This document shows positions 9,142-21,050 of a DNA stretch of 64,000 nucleotides, piece after piece (positions within the stretch are counted from its first letter, which is position 1; the number at the start of each line of letters is the position of its first letter). Under the pieces are notes generated by a model. It ran no database searches. It was not told the origin of the DNA and worked only from the letters and a program-made list of their open reading frames with translations. This DNA is from Profftia lariciata. GTDB lineage: Bacteria > Pseudomonadota > Gammaproteobacteria > Enterobacterales > Enterobacteriaceae. Both the position numbers and the translations under genes were made by a program. The stretch spans positions 620,001 through 684,000 of the forward strand of contig NZ_CP045925.1 of assembly GCF_020541265.1 (NCBI RefSeq). The letters are read 5' to 3'.

Positions 9142-12113
9142 ATAATAGTTTTATAAATAGTAATAATATATAAAAAGTACAAAATTGAGTTTTAATACAT
9201 ACAGTGCTCAATTTTGTACGTTTATGATTGTGATATTTTATATTATTACATAATACATGAAATATTTAATAAATAAAATTATTTTTTTATTTAATATGAT
9301 CTATAATTGATATTAATTTTTAACAAATATTTATATATAAATACAATATCAGTAATAGCAGTAATACAATTACATATATTTTTTTTAAAAAAAACTAAAA
9401 TATTTTTGTAATTATATGCACACACGTATGTATAAAAATTTTTATCATTAATAATGGACTTATTTAAGATAGTTTTTTAATATAAAATATTTATTTTTTT
9501 TATTTTATTTTTTACTCATAAACATTGATTTACTATAAAAATAAATTTCTTATGAGTTATTAATTTTATTAATTCTTAATAATGTAAACAATTATTATTA
9601 TGACTAAACTTATGATTATTATTTACTATAACAATTAAATGATTTAAAATAAAATAAATTTATTAAAAGATTATTAGTAATATATTAAATATAATACTCA
9701 AAAATAATTAATATGTGTAATGTATTAGTTATTGTGATAATATGTACTGTATTTATATTTATTAAAATATATATTAAATATTTTATATATTTTAAATATA
9801 ATAATATATTAGAGGTATGTGATCTAATCAATATTCAATCAATAAAATATATTTATTTTAATAAATTCTTGATTAATATATTTATTTTAAATATAATAAA
9901 TATATTATTTATCTAGAATACATATATTGCAAATATTAGAAGATTGTTGTTATAAACTATACAAATATTAATTTTATATATTAATATAATATTTTTTAAA
10001 TATTTGTTTGTGTTTTGATTGAAGAGATCAATAATGATCTAATCAAATATTATATGTAAATACATTAATTTTCAATAAGCAATATATTAATTACTCAACT
10101 ATAATAAATAATTAGAACTCATACTTTTTATATAAAATTAATATATTATCTTAATAATTATAAAAATTATATATTTTTTAAAAAAAATTAGTGTTTCTAT
10201 AATAATTTTGCAAATTATAAACAATAAAAATAATTATTAATATAATATTAAATATATTATTCTTATGAATTATGTTTATACTATAGTAGTATATTTTAAA
10301 GTTATAGATAATATTTCTAATATTAGAAATAATTAAGTTTATTACATGGAAAATAATAATTATATGTTAGCTGAATAATTATATTGAGAATAATAAAAGA
10401 TTATTATGAGTAACATATTCATATACTATAAAACAAAGGATCATTGTATGATAATGTTGGTTAAAAACCATATTATTAATAATTTACTTTAACAACAAAC
10501 ATGTACTATATAAATAAACTTATGTACTCATTTAATCTGAAATAAAAAAATTTTATTTTTAGTAAAAATTTTTTATTATTTTAATAAATATTCAATATAT
10601 ATCTATTATATAGAAATAATCTAGTTTATTTATAGTATAAAACATATAATTTTGTAATAATTATCTGTTATTATTTGATATATTAAGACAATGTTATGAT
10701 TATATTTTTGATATTAATATATAAATAGTAATATAGCGCAATCTTGCTAATCATGTAACAATAATTTTAATTAATCAATTTCATTATAACTAAATAATAT
10801 TATACTAATGAATTCATTTATTATATAATAAAAAATTATATTTTTCTACTATTTTAATATATTGATAATTAATTAAAATATATAATTAATGATTATTATT
10901 AATAATAAAATTATATTATATATCACACAATAATATTGTTAAGCATAATTATTAGTACATAATATATATTTATATTAATATTAATATATTTTACTGCGAT
11001 AAAATATAATTTAGTGTTATTTGAGTATGTAATGCATAAAAAAATTTAATATATAGAATTATATAAATTTCATGTGATTTAATTAAAAATGTTATCATTT
11101 CACCAATTATATATACTTTATAGATATATATTTAAATTACGATATTAATAAAATAAAAATTATTATCAATAACAGTATAACCTAACATAATATATATTAT
11201 GTATTAATCATGTAATAAACATTAGACGGGTTAAATGTATTTTTAATATTACCACAATAATAATTTATATATAATAGAACATCAAATATTATGATCATTA
11301 TATAAAAATGTTAATTTTATATTATTCCATATAAAGTATATAACTATAGATACTTGATTTATTTAAGTAAAAAGATTAATTTTTATAGTTAAAATATTAT
11401 TAATTATTATAATAAGTTAAATATTATGAATATTTACTAACTTAACTAGTAATTAATTTTGTATTAAAATTATAATTTTAGTTAAAAATATCATTAATAT
11501 ATTTAAATATATAAAAATATTTAATACAATATATTTGTTATATGAATACAACATTTGTAATATATATTATTATATATAGGTACTGTTATACTAAATAATT
11601 AAACATTTAGTTATTTATGTATTCTATTCAATATAAAAATTTATATCAGTAAAGTACCTGAGCATACTATACAATAAAAAATTTTAGAATTTAAGATTTA
11701 TAGGATAATAAAGATTAAAATTATTAATTTTTTATACTCATAATAACATTAAAAATAAAATTTATAAAATAACACATAATGTTTTAAATTTAATACAATT
11801 ATATAATAAATTATATTTTACATATTAAATATAGATAATTGCAATTTATGCAATGATATTACATAATTTATTATAGATATTATACAGTATATAATCTTAT
11901 ATTATAAAACTATACAAACTATTATAATTTATGCAAAATAAAAGAAATTATTATGCATTATCAATATATAAATCACAAATTTTTAGAATTTTTTACAAAA
12001 AAGACATGATTAAATAGTATTATTAAAATTATTTATTTAAAATAAATATTACGCTGCAACCTATACAATAAAAAACTTATGAAATAAATATCGTTACTAT
12101 AGGAAGCATAAGT
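9142..12113. other. AT-rich gap between degQ and nlpD
   Basis: About 3 kb. degS, which follows degQ in E. coli, is not seen. It holds the hairpin at 9177-9219 and a motif (AGTAATATAGCGCAA, 10727-10741) that recurs upstream of degQ and at 20118. A 67-codon open frame at 9713-9916 is almost all Ile, Phe, Tyr, Asn and Lys and looks like chance. Slightly GC-richer patches near 11221-11240 and 12050-12065 could be worn gene remnants but cannot be named. Confidence 0.6.
9177..9219 (+). terminator. 13-bp hairpin after degQ, candidate terminator
   Basis: Perfect 13-bp stem (GTACAAAATTGAG with CTCAATTTTGTAC) around a 17-nt loop, starting 35 nt after the degQ stop. It is followed by GTTTATG rather than a real T-run, so it is not a textbook intrinsic terminator. 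A role in 3'-end formation or mRNA protection fits the position. Confidence 0.5.
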
Positions 12114-13112
12114 ATGGGAAGACCAATAAAAAATTGGTGCCAAATAGCGGCGTTTACTTTGATGACTGTATGGTTAAGCAGTTGCTCTTCATATAATAAT
12201 ACTGTACCTATCATCTCCCTTAATACTATTGCTAATAGTAAACAAATGTTATTGCATGTTGTTAATTATGACTGGCAATTAATTAGTAAAAATAATTTTA
12301 TTGTATATAAACGTAATAATACGAATATTGTAAATAATATTTATTATAATATGATTTATACTGTGCAACGAGGTGATACCTTATTGTATATTGCATGCAT
12401 GTCGGGAAATAACTTTCAAAATATTGCAAAAATAAATAATATTTCTGCACCTTATAATGTATATGTTGGTCAAAAAATCAAATTAACTATATTCAATAAT
12501 AATGGTCAATTATTTTCAGACAAATATAAAAGTAATCAATTATTATTTAATTCATCAATTAATAAAATTAACAATATTAATACGGATTTTTCGTCACATC
12601 TATATTATTCTTACAATGCAAGTAAACAGAATATTAATTTAAAATTACCTTCATCTTTATATAGAACTAAAGATAAAATTACTAATGATTTGACAATATT
12701 AAATAACTCAAATAATAGTACGATACATCATATTACTCCAACTATAAATTGGTGCTGGATTACTAAAGGTAGTATTATTGATAATTTTTCTTCTGCTGAT
12801 GGAGGAAATAAAGGTATTGATATTGCTGGTGTTTGCGGTCAACCTATCGTTGCTGCAGCTGATGGACGTGTAGTATATGCTGGTAATGCTTTAAGTGGTT
12901 ACGGAAATTTAATAATTATCAAACATAATAATGATTACTTAAGTGCTTATGCTCATAACGATACATTAGTAGTTCGAGAAAAACAACAAGTTAAAGCAGG
13001 TCAAAAAATTGCAACTATGGGTAGTACTGGAACGACATCAGTAAAATTACATTTTGAAATTCGTTATCAAGGAAAATCTGTTAATCCTTTGCTATATTTA
13101 CCACCACGATAA
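12114..13112 (+). CDS. nlpD: Outer-membrane lipoprotein NlpD, amidase activator (LysM + degenerate LytM)
   Basis: Activates the cell-wall amidase AmiC during daughter-cell separation. 332 aa against 379 in E. coli; the shortening is in the low-complexity linkers. It has a lipoprotein signal with lipobox LSSC (C24), a LysM peptidoglycan-binding domain (about residues 82-126, YTVQRGDTLLYIACMSGNN) and a C-terminal LytM/M23 domain (about 218-330). The LytM metal site is degenerate as in E. coli NlpD: the first motif is N232-K-G-I-D (no His) and the last is KLHFE (lacking the first His). It should therefore regulate rather than cut. Start supported by AGGAAG 9 nt upstream. In E. coli rpoS lies directly downstream; here the next 5.3 kb contain no gene. 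Confidence 0.95.
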   Translation: MGRPIKNWCQIAAFTLMTVWLSSCSSYNNTVPIISLNTIANSKQMLLHVVNYDWQLISKNNFIVYKRNNTNIVNNIYYNMIYTVQRGDTLLYIACMSGNNFQNIAKINNISAPYNVYVGQKIKLTIFNNNGQLFSDKYKSNQLLFNSSINKINNINTDFSSHLYYSYNASKQNINLKLPSSLYRTKDKITNDLTILNNSNNSTIHHITPTINWCWITKGSIIDNFSSADGGNKGIDIAGVCGQPIVAAADGRVVYAGNALSGYGNLIIIKHNNDYLSAYAHNDTLVVREKQQVKAGQKIATMGSTGTTSVKLHFEIRYQGKSVNPLLYLPPR

Positions 13113-15906
13113 TGTAAGTATAAATTATTAAAATATGATAAATATTTCATTATTGATATATAGAATATTATTAAAATTAGTCAGTGATTTTTAATAAATA
13201 ATTATTAATTAATATTAAATACTAAATATTACTTATTGCATGCTTGTATTTTATAAACCTTTTAAAATATATTCTTTAATACTATGCAACTTGATTTATA
13301 ATCATGGATTATTTTTATTCATACAAAATGCAGCAACATCAACATTTTAATAAAGTTAGTGTTATTTTATCAAAATGCATATTATAAGTATAATAATAAA
13401 TTATTATATAATGAATTTAAAGATATTAATTATTAAGGTAATTATTTTTACATTATTATTAATCAATAAAATAATATAAATTTACATATAAATATATACT
13501 TATAATTTACTGTATAAATAACATTTTTTATGATTCTGTTTATTATTAACACATAAATTCATAAAAATTTTTATTAAAATATTTTATTTTTAATACTTTA
13601 TTATTAACTAACTAATTACTTTTCTTAAAAATATTGAATATTTATTATACTCAAAATATATATTTATTTTAAATAAATTAGAAAATTATTTATTGTAGTA
13701 ATAACTTGCTTATTTAGTAAATAGACTTTTTAAATATATTACATATTTTATGTATTTATATGAATCAATTAATATTAATTATATATTATTGATTATTAAT
13801 TTATATACAGTTTATAATCATAAGATGATTTATAATAATCATCATAATATTTTATTATAAAAAGATAATATTAATTATTATTTGAGAGTAATGTTAAATA
13901 GTATATAATTTTTATTTCTTTCACAGAATAACTAAGTATTTTAAAAGGTTATAATTATAAATTATAATTCATTTTTATCAAGATAAATATAATTTTTATT
14001 TTAAATAATTTAAAAAATAAACATTAGATTATTTAAATAATTTTTAAAAAAAATTATATAATAATAAATAAAAAAATATTACTATTTAATATCCTAAAAT
14101 AGTATATTAATTTTTAGAAAAAATATATCAGTATATAAATAAAAAAATTTATCATTAATGATAATATTAATAATTATTTAATATATATAACATATTAGAT
14201 ATTAGATATTATATCTTCTAGTATAGTTTATTTATTCATACTCTTATTAACTTTGTTTTTATTTTGTAGTTTATACATAATATATAATATTAAGATAATT
14301 ATTTTAATATAGTTTGCTAAAGTTAAATAAATATTTCAGTAAGTACGAAATGTTATGGATTCATATAAATAATAGTAAAAATTTATTAATTACTAGTTTT
14401 TTGATAAAAATATTTTTAATAAAATCTAGCATTATTATCACAACTATAATAAGATAGAATGCATCATATTAAACAGTATAAATTAAAGGTTTTAATAACG
14501 TTAAATTTATTATTTTAATCAATTTTTTATAAAAATATATTTTAATAGATATTATAGTTATTAGATAACATGTGTTATCTTAGATAATTTAAGTGGGTTA
14601 AAATAATTTATTTAATAAATATTAATATAAAATTATTTTTAATAGTTAATAGATTTTATTTTCTTAAAACCTTTTATTAATATTTTTTGTAATTTTATAA
14701 TTATAATAATACTCAAAATGTTAATGCTATTATATATAATAATAATTAATATTTTATATAAAATAGTTATATGATTTATTTTTTGTTGAATATAATATTT
14801 ATTAATATCATTCTATGTAATATACATTTATTATATTTTAGTATTTTCAGCTGATATTTTTTAAAAATTTACAATAATTAGTCATATGATCTGTAATACT
14901 AAAAATATTTATACAATTTATTTTTATAAAATCTTGTAACTATATAACTATAAACTGTATCATACTACTTAAGATCTTTAACGTTAAAATAATAGATTAT
15001 TATAGAATTAGTAACTATTTTTTAATAGATAATATTACTTAATAATATTAGTACCATACAAGATTATAGAGATAATAATTAATATTTATTTTTTTAAATA
15101 TCTTCTATAACAAGTAGACTATTACTGAATTTGAATAATATAGAAAGAATATCATATTATTTTGTAAGGATAATGTAATTAATAATATAATACAAGATGA
15201 ACTGCAAATGTATTAGCTGAGTTAATTAATTGTTAACGTATTATTATGTTTATTTCAAGTTATTAATTATACTATTAATTTAGCTAAATATATAAAATAT
15301 ACATAAAATACTAGTTTATAAATATTCTAATAATTGTTATTTCTATAATTATTCATATCTTAAAATAACTATTTTTAAGATATAAATAATAGTGAGTATT
15401 TTTTTAAAATTATATTATATAAAGATATATATAATATTCTATTTTTAAGAAAAATTACATATATATAAATAATAGTAAACATATAAATATTATTTATTAT
15501 AACAAATAACTAACATATTATAATGCTTTGCTATATAAATATCTTTATATATAAATTTTTTAGATCTTTAAGGATATATTTTAAATAACATATTGATTAA
15601 TATTATATAATATATTCTATATTCATATTTTATATATTATTTATTTAAAATACTTTTCTTTATTCAAATATAATCTAAAATATCATCGTAACTATTATTA
15701 AATAATTAATGATTTATGATGACATATAAATTCAATATATATCTATATAAACTTATATTTATGTAATCTTATTTAACAAATATATTCTTAATAATTTATT
15801 GATAAATTATTTATAATATACAAAGATACGTGATCTTAAAATAACATATTTATAATTTTATTATAAATAATTATGGTTATATTATTAAAACAAATACACT
15901 AAGCAG

Positions 15907-15967
15907 TGTATATTTAATAAGAATATACATAAATTTTGAGTTGTATATTCTATTCTTTTGAAGAATA
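15907..15967. repeat. Block of competing hairpins
   Basis: Three related arms: TGTATATT (15907-15914), AGAATATACA (15920-15929) and TGTATATTCT (15942-15951). The middle arm can pair with either flank, 8 bp or 10 bp, but not both. A further 7-bp hairpin (TATTCTT/AAGAATA, 15951-15967) follows directly. Attenuator-like geometry, but no gene follows within 2.4 kb on either strand, so a function is doubtful. Confidence 0.4.
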
Positions 15968-16485
15968 ATTATATATAGTAATATATTAGCATTTCAGATT
16001 AACTTATAATACTATATGTATATAAAAATATTGTATAAATTATGATATGTTATTAATTAATAATTCAATTTATGTATTTGATTTTTCAGAAAATAATATA
16101 TATATTTATATATAAAATAATAATTATAAAAATTTTATATAAGTATTTCTTTAATAAAATAAATATAATTTAAATTATTTTACTTTATAAGTATAATGTA
16201 TGCATACATAATGCATTATCAGTAATACTTATCAATATAATTATTATTAAATTAAATTCATTCTAAATATTACTTTATTAGGACTTAAATACAATTTATA
16301 TTTGTATTATTATACTCTTAGTGTTTATGCAATATATTGATATTATCATTTTTTATGATAAAATTAATTGTAACATTATACTATATTTATAATAAAATAT
16401 TATATATATAAATATATATGAATAATACAATATATTTACCTTATTAATTATATACTATATTATTATTTAATATTAATATTTTACT

Positions 16486-16510
16486 ATAGTAGTAAAATAT
16501 ATTTTTATAC
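16486..16510. repeat. 11-bp AT hairpin
   Basis: Arms ATATTTTACTA and TAGTAAAATAT around a 3-nt loop. At this base composition a few such repeats are expected by chance. Confidence 0.3.
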
Positions 16511-18457
16511 TTTAGATATATATAATATTTATTATCATAATATATATATATTTTATTTTACACATTAATATATCACAATTAACTAATACTTATTATAAAT
16601 TAAGTAATATATATATTATATTTATAAAATATAATAAAACTAAAAAATATTATTTTGTAATAATTTCATATAGCTATAATAATGCTTAATATACAATGTT
16701 TTATCTTTTTTATTTATATGTTATCAATAACACAAGATACCACAATGCATAATATAATGTTTTTAAAAAATAAAAAATGTTATTCATAAGATATTACATT
16801 CATTAAATAATTAACTTTTCTTTTGTATATAAAATATGAAATTATATTATTCTTATAATAAGAATTATTTATAATATAATATTATTAATATCATGATATC
16901 TTAAAATTAGATAAATATATAAAATTTAAGATATTTGATTATAATATTAAATATATATGCACTAATATATAATTACTCAATATTAATGAGTATCTTTTAT
17001 AACAAGATCCACCTATTATACAGTATAATTAAATTAATTATATATAATTTGAGCATTCTAAAATATCTACTATTTTCTTTAAAAGATTTTATTTATTATT
17101 TACAATAGTTAGTATTTTATCTAAGTATATTAATACTTTTAATATTTTATTTAACAAAGTAATTATGTATATGGTTAATTTATTATGTACTAATATAAGC
17201 ATATGTATTATATTATATATGTTTAAGTTTAGTATAATAGATAATTTATCATTATTTTAAATAAAAAAATCTTATAATTTAATATATTCTAAATTACATA
17301 TTATTTTAAATACAAATAGTATTATATTGTTAATTATTTGTTATTCTTTAAAAGAACATTTTATATCAATAAACAATAATTGTGTCAATTTTATATAAAT
17401 ATTTATATATTTTATATAACCACATTAAATCTAATATATTTATTTAGTTATTATATCGCCATATATAGTCTATTATTTCATGAATTTTTAATAATAATTA
17501 TTTTCAGTATATATTATATATGATATAAATTATTATTTCTTTACCATTGTAACACCAATCATCTCTATAGATTGATAATAAAAATTAAATGTAATTAATT
17601 ATGAATTAAGTTTTATATTTTGTAACCATACTAGATAGTAATAAAAGATACTTGATATTATATTTTTATCAAACATAAATTTACATATTAATTATATAGA
17701 ATATTAAAATAATTATTATTAATATGTATAATCCTATTATATAAAATAAATTAAATATTTTTTGAGAAAAAAGTTACTTTTCTAAATATTTTATGCTTAT
17801 AAAATTTCATTCTATTAATAGAATTAAATATATATTAATATAGCATAGCAAAACAGCTTAATTGCTAGATATGTACAAGATAAATAATCTATATTTATTA
17901 AATAATTAGTTATATTACTATTTTAATAAATTAGTATATATCAATAGATATGTAAAAAATATTTATTTATAATAAATATTATTTTTCTAAAACATTTAAT
18001 GTTTTATTAATTATTTTAATAAAAATTGTCTTAATAAAGATAATAATTTTACCATATTAATCATGAATTTTATAAAAATATTAATCACATATGATATAAA
18101 ATATTTATAAGTAATTATTATGCTAATATATATAAAAAATGAAATAAAACTAAAAGATTAAAAATTACTTAGTAAGTATTGTTTAGTTATTAGAGAATGT
18201 ATGGATTATTTTTTAAATTAATTATTGTATTTATAAAATAAAATTTATATAAATAAGTATAATTTAAATAATAGTCTTAATGTATAAGATTAATTAAAGG
18301 TTAGATATATATAAAAATTATTTAATTAAATTATTATTTAATAAAAATAGCATAAAAATTTGCATATAAACTTAACATTTTTATGAAAGATCAATAAATT
18401 ATATATAATGTTTATTATGCAATATAATAGTATAAATATATAACATATAATACTTTA

Positions 18458-18817
18458 TTATCCTCGATAAATACAACCAGAAGTACATGTTTCTTTTACT
18501 AAAATAGCACTAAGTGATGCTAATTGAGGCTTAAGATGTCGCCATATCCATTGTGCTAATACTTCGCTAGTTGGATTCTCTAAACCAGGAATATCATTTA
18601 AATAGTAGTGATCAAGACGTTTTAAAATTGGTTGAAATATTTTTTGTATGTCAGCAAAATCCATTACCCATCCGGTATGTATATTAATTGCTCCAGTAAT
18701 TTCAATACTAATTGAAAAAGAATGACCGTGTAAACGACTACATTTATGATTTTTTGTAACATTTGGTAGACGATGTGCAGCTTCAAATTTAAACTCTTTA
18801 AATAAAGTAATTGTCAT
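18458..18817 (-). CDS. queD: 6-carboxy-tetrahydropterin synthase QueD
   Basis: Converts dihydroneopterin triphosphate to 6-carboxytetrahydropterin, the second step to the queuosine tRNA modification. 119 aa against 121 in E. coli, aligned end to end. Zinc ligands H15 (AAHR), H30 and H32 (LHGHS), catalytic C26, the D69-H70 pair (RLDHYYLND) and E109 (KETCTSG) are all present, so it should be active. The signature block IPGLENPTSEVLAQWIW is intact. Ribosome site AAGG lies before the ATG. It is isolated: no other queuosine gene is in the window. PTPS-family enzymes can also take part in folate synthesis in some bacteria, but the C26 and sequence fit the QueD type. Confidence 0.95.
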   Translation of the reverse strand: MTITLFKEFKFEAAHRLPNVTKNHKCSRLHGHSFSISIEITGAINIHTGWVMDFADIQKIFQPILKRLDHYYLNDIPGLENPTSEVLAQWIWRHLKPQLASLSAILVKETCTSGCIYRG

Positions 18818-19040
18818 ATAGATACCTTATAAATGAATATTATGTATGTTATATTTTATATAAAATAATAAATTATTTATTGTATTTTATATAAATAACA
18901 CTATATAATATATATTATAGTAATAATATCCCAAAATTATACCGAACATTTTGCTAAAAAATAAAAAAATATTTTTAATTATTTATTAGTAATGTCAAAT
19001 AATATGTAGTACATCATTTTTATGATCTTAAATATTAATT

Positions 19041-19086
19041 TATTCTTTTTTGCATACATTCTATAGAATGTATGCAAAAAAGAATA
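19041..19086. repeat. 46-bp perfect palindrome
   Basis: Both 23-nt arms match without error around the centre at 19063/19064. The core is GCATACATTCTATAGAATGT with T6 on the left and A6 on the right. As RNA it forms a long hairpin with a UAUA loop. The T-run precedes the stem and an A-run follows it, the reverse of an intrinsic terminator on either strand. It lies 224 nt upstream of the queD start. Cruciform, protein-binding site or RNase III substrate are open options. Confidence 0.75.
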
Positions 19087-20117
19087 TTAGCTATAATGTA
19101 AATTATTAATCTTTTAGTCTTATAATAATAAGAAATTTATTCTAATAAATCCAAATATTTTAATAAAATATTAATTTTTAATGATATAGAATTATAATCA
19201 ATCAATAGATATATAATATTTATTAATATATCTTAATGATATATAAGATAACATATTGTAAGATATATTAATAAAAACTATTTTAGTTATTATCAATTAA
19301 TTTAATCATTTTATATTATTATATAATATACATCAATGATTTTTTAAATTTGATAGTTTAGTACTGTAATTTTTTATTATAAAATATATAGAGTATTACT
19401 AAAGTAGTTGAATATTTAAACTACATATAAACGACGAACAAATAAATATGGTATATTTTATATAAAAAATTAAGTATTAATTTATATATTAAAATATCAG
19501 TATATACAAAAAATCATTTTTTACTTATGGTTTAAATAAATTGATTATTAAAGCTAAAAACTATAGTTGTTATTAATAAGTTTTCTTGAAATTATGAATG
19601 ATGATATGTATATATTATAGATAGTGATCAAAATAGTTATAAATGCAATAAAAACTATTTATAATATAGATATTAAATATAAAATAGTAAGTAATTAAAT
19701 ATAAATTAATTGATTGTAAATAATAATTATGGTATAAAAACTATAATATTAATATTATTGATATTTATTATATATAATAAATATCATTTAAATACATTAA
19801 AAGTATAAAATTATACAAGTAATTTAATTATTTCTTTTTATTATATTATACAATATCATTATATTGATAATAATGTACCTTTGTTGTAAATTATTTTATA
19901 ATAATTATTATCTATCATTAATGCATGTTAAATAATTCAATCTAATTTACAAGCTATTACATATATGTCTGTAATTACTAAGCTAGTACATACAATAATT
20001 GTTGTTGATAATTTTTTATTATTTATTAGCATTACTATATTTTGAATATCTCACTAATTAAAAAAATATAAAACATCATGAATGAATAATTTTATTATAT
20101 GTTACATTTTATATAAG

Positions 20118-20132
20118 AGTAATATTGCGCAA
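20118..20132 (+). promoter_or_regulatory. Recurrent motif AGTAATATTGCGCAA
   Basis: Third copy of a 15-bp motif also present at 7744-7758 (31 nt upstream of the annotated degQ start) and 10727-10741, allowing A/T at two positions. TAATAT followed by GCGC resembles a -10 box with the GC-rich discriminator of stringently controlled stable-RNA promoters, but no good -35 box stands at the right spacing. Confidence 0.3.
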
Positions 20133-21005
20133 TCCATTATTTTATTCTAATAAAAAACTCAGTGTATATTCAATGCATGTAACAAAGTTAGCAAATGCAA
20201 TTCTTAGATCAAAAATATTATAATGATATTATAAATATTTATTACTACTTTTTATTAATATCATATTTTTATCAAAATTTATGATATATGCAATGATATT
20301 AATATAATTTATTTTTTATAAAATATTAGTATTATTAATAATATAATTAAGCAATCATAGTACTATGATGACATTTCATTAAATGAATAACTTATAATAA
20401 AAATACTTTATATTTTGAGCAAAATTATTACTACATAGTAAAGACATTAATACAATATAAACATTATTTTTATTCTCTAGAATGTATCATTTATATTCCA
20501 AAAATTAACAAACAATAATATCAAAAATACTAATATTACGCTTAATAAAATTACTTATTATTAATAATAAGTAATTTATAACACATAATTTTAATATCTT
20601 TATATTAATAATTTATATCTTATTATTTATAATAATTGTTTCTTAAAATCTGTAATAATTTATCTTTTTTATAAAATATATATTTATGTCTACAAAAAAT
20701 TATTGATAATAATATTTGTATTTTGATATAATATTCATATAAAATATTTTTATTATATCAGATCATTTCTCTAATGTATAAAAATAAACATAAATATTTT
20801 ATAATGACATAAAATCTCATTATAAAAATAATACAACAATATGAATTCTTGGAATAAAGAATATAAAATTTTTATTAGGTTACTAAAGTAGCAAGAAAAA
20901 CTATATTAACATATTAATTAAAATCTATTGTAATGATAGAATAAATAAATTTAGTAATACTTAGGAAATAGAATTAATATATTATCTGTTGTTATTATTA
21001 ACTTT

Positions 21006-21050
21006 ATTACATTAATACATATCATTATTAATGATATGTATTAATGTAAT
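21006..21050. repeat. 45-bp inverted repeat (21-bp perfect arms)
   Basis: Left arm 21006-21026 begins ATTACATTAATACATATC; right arm 21030-21050 is its exact complement; the loop is ATT. No T-run follows on either strand. It lies mid-gap, about 1.3 kb from htpX. Function unknown. Confidence 0.75.

Larger units (their letters stand above)
13113..18457. other. 5.3-kb AT-rich gene desert
   Basis: The longest gap in the window, between nlpD and queD. rpoS would be expected next to nlpD in an Enterobacterales ancestor, but I see no trace. It contains short AT hairpins (13824-13843, 16486-16510) and a compound hairpin block at 15907-15967. Nothing resembles a tRNA, a conserved small RNA or an open frame. 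Confidence 0.65.

Noticed and set aside
9713..9916. 67-codon frame
   Set aside because: Almost only Ile, Tyr, Phe, Asn, Leu and Lys, no ribosome site, no family features; expected by chance in AT-rich DNA.
19041..19086. Terminator or chromosome-dimer (dif) site reading of the 46-bp palindrome
   Set aside because: Polarity of the T and A runs is wrong for a terminator, and the arms do not match the XerC/XerD arms of dif; left as an unexplained repeat.
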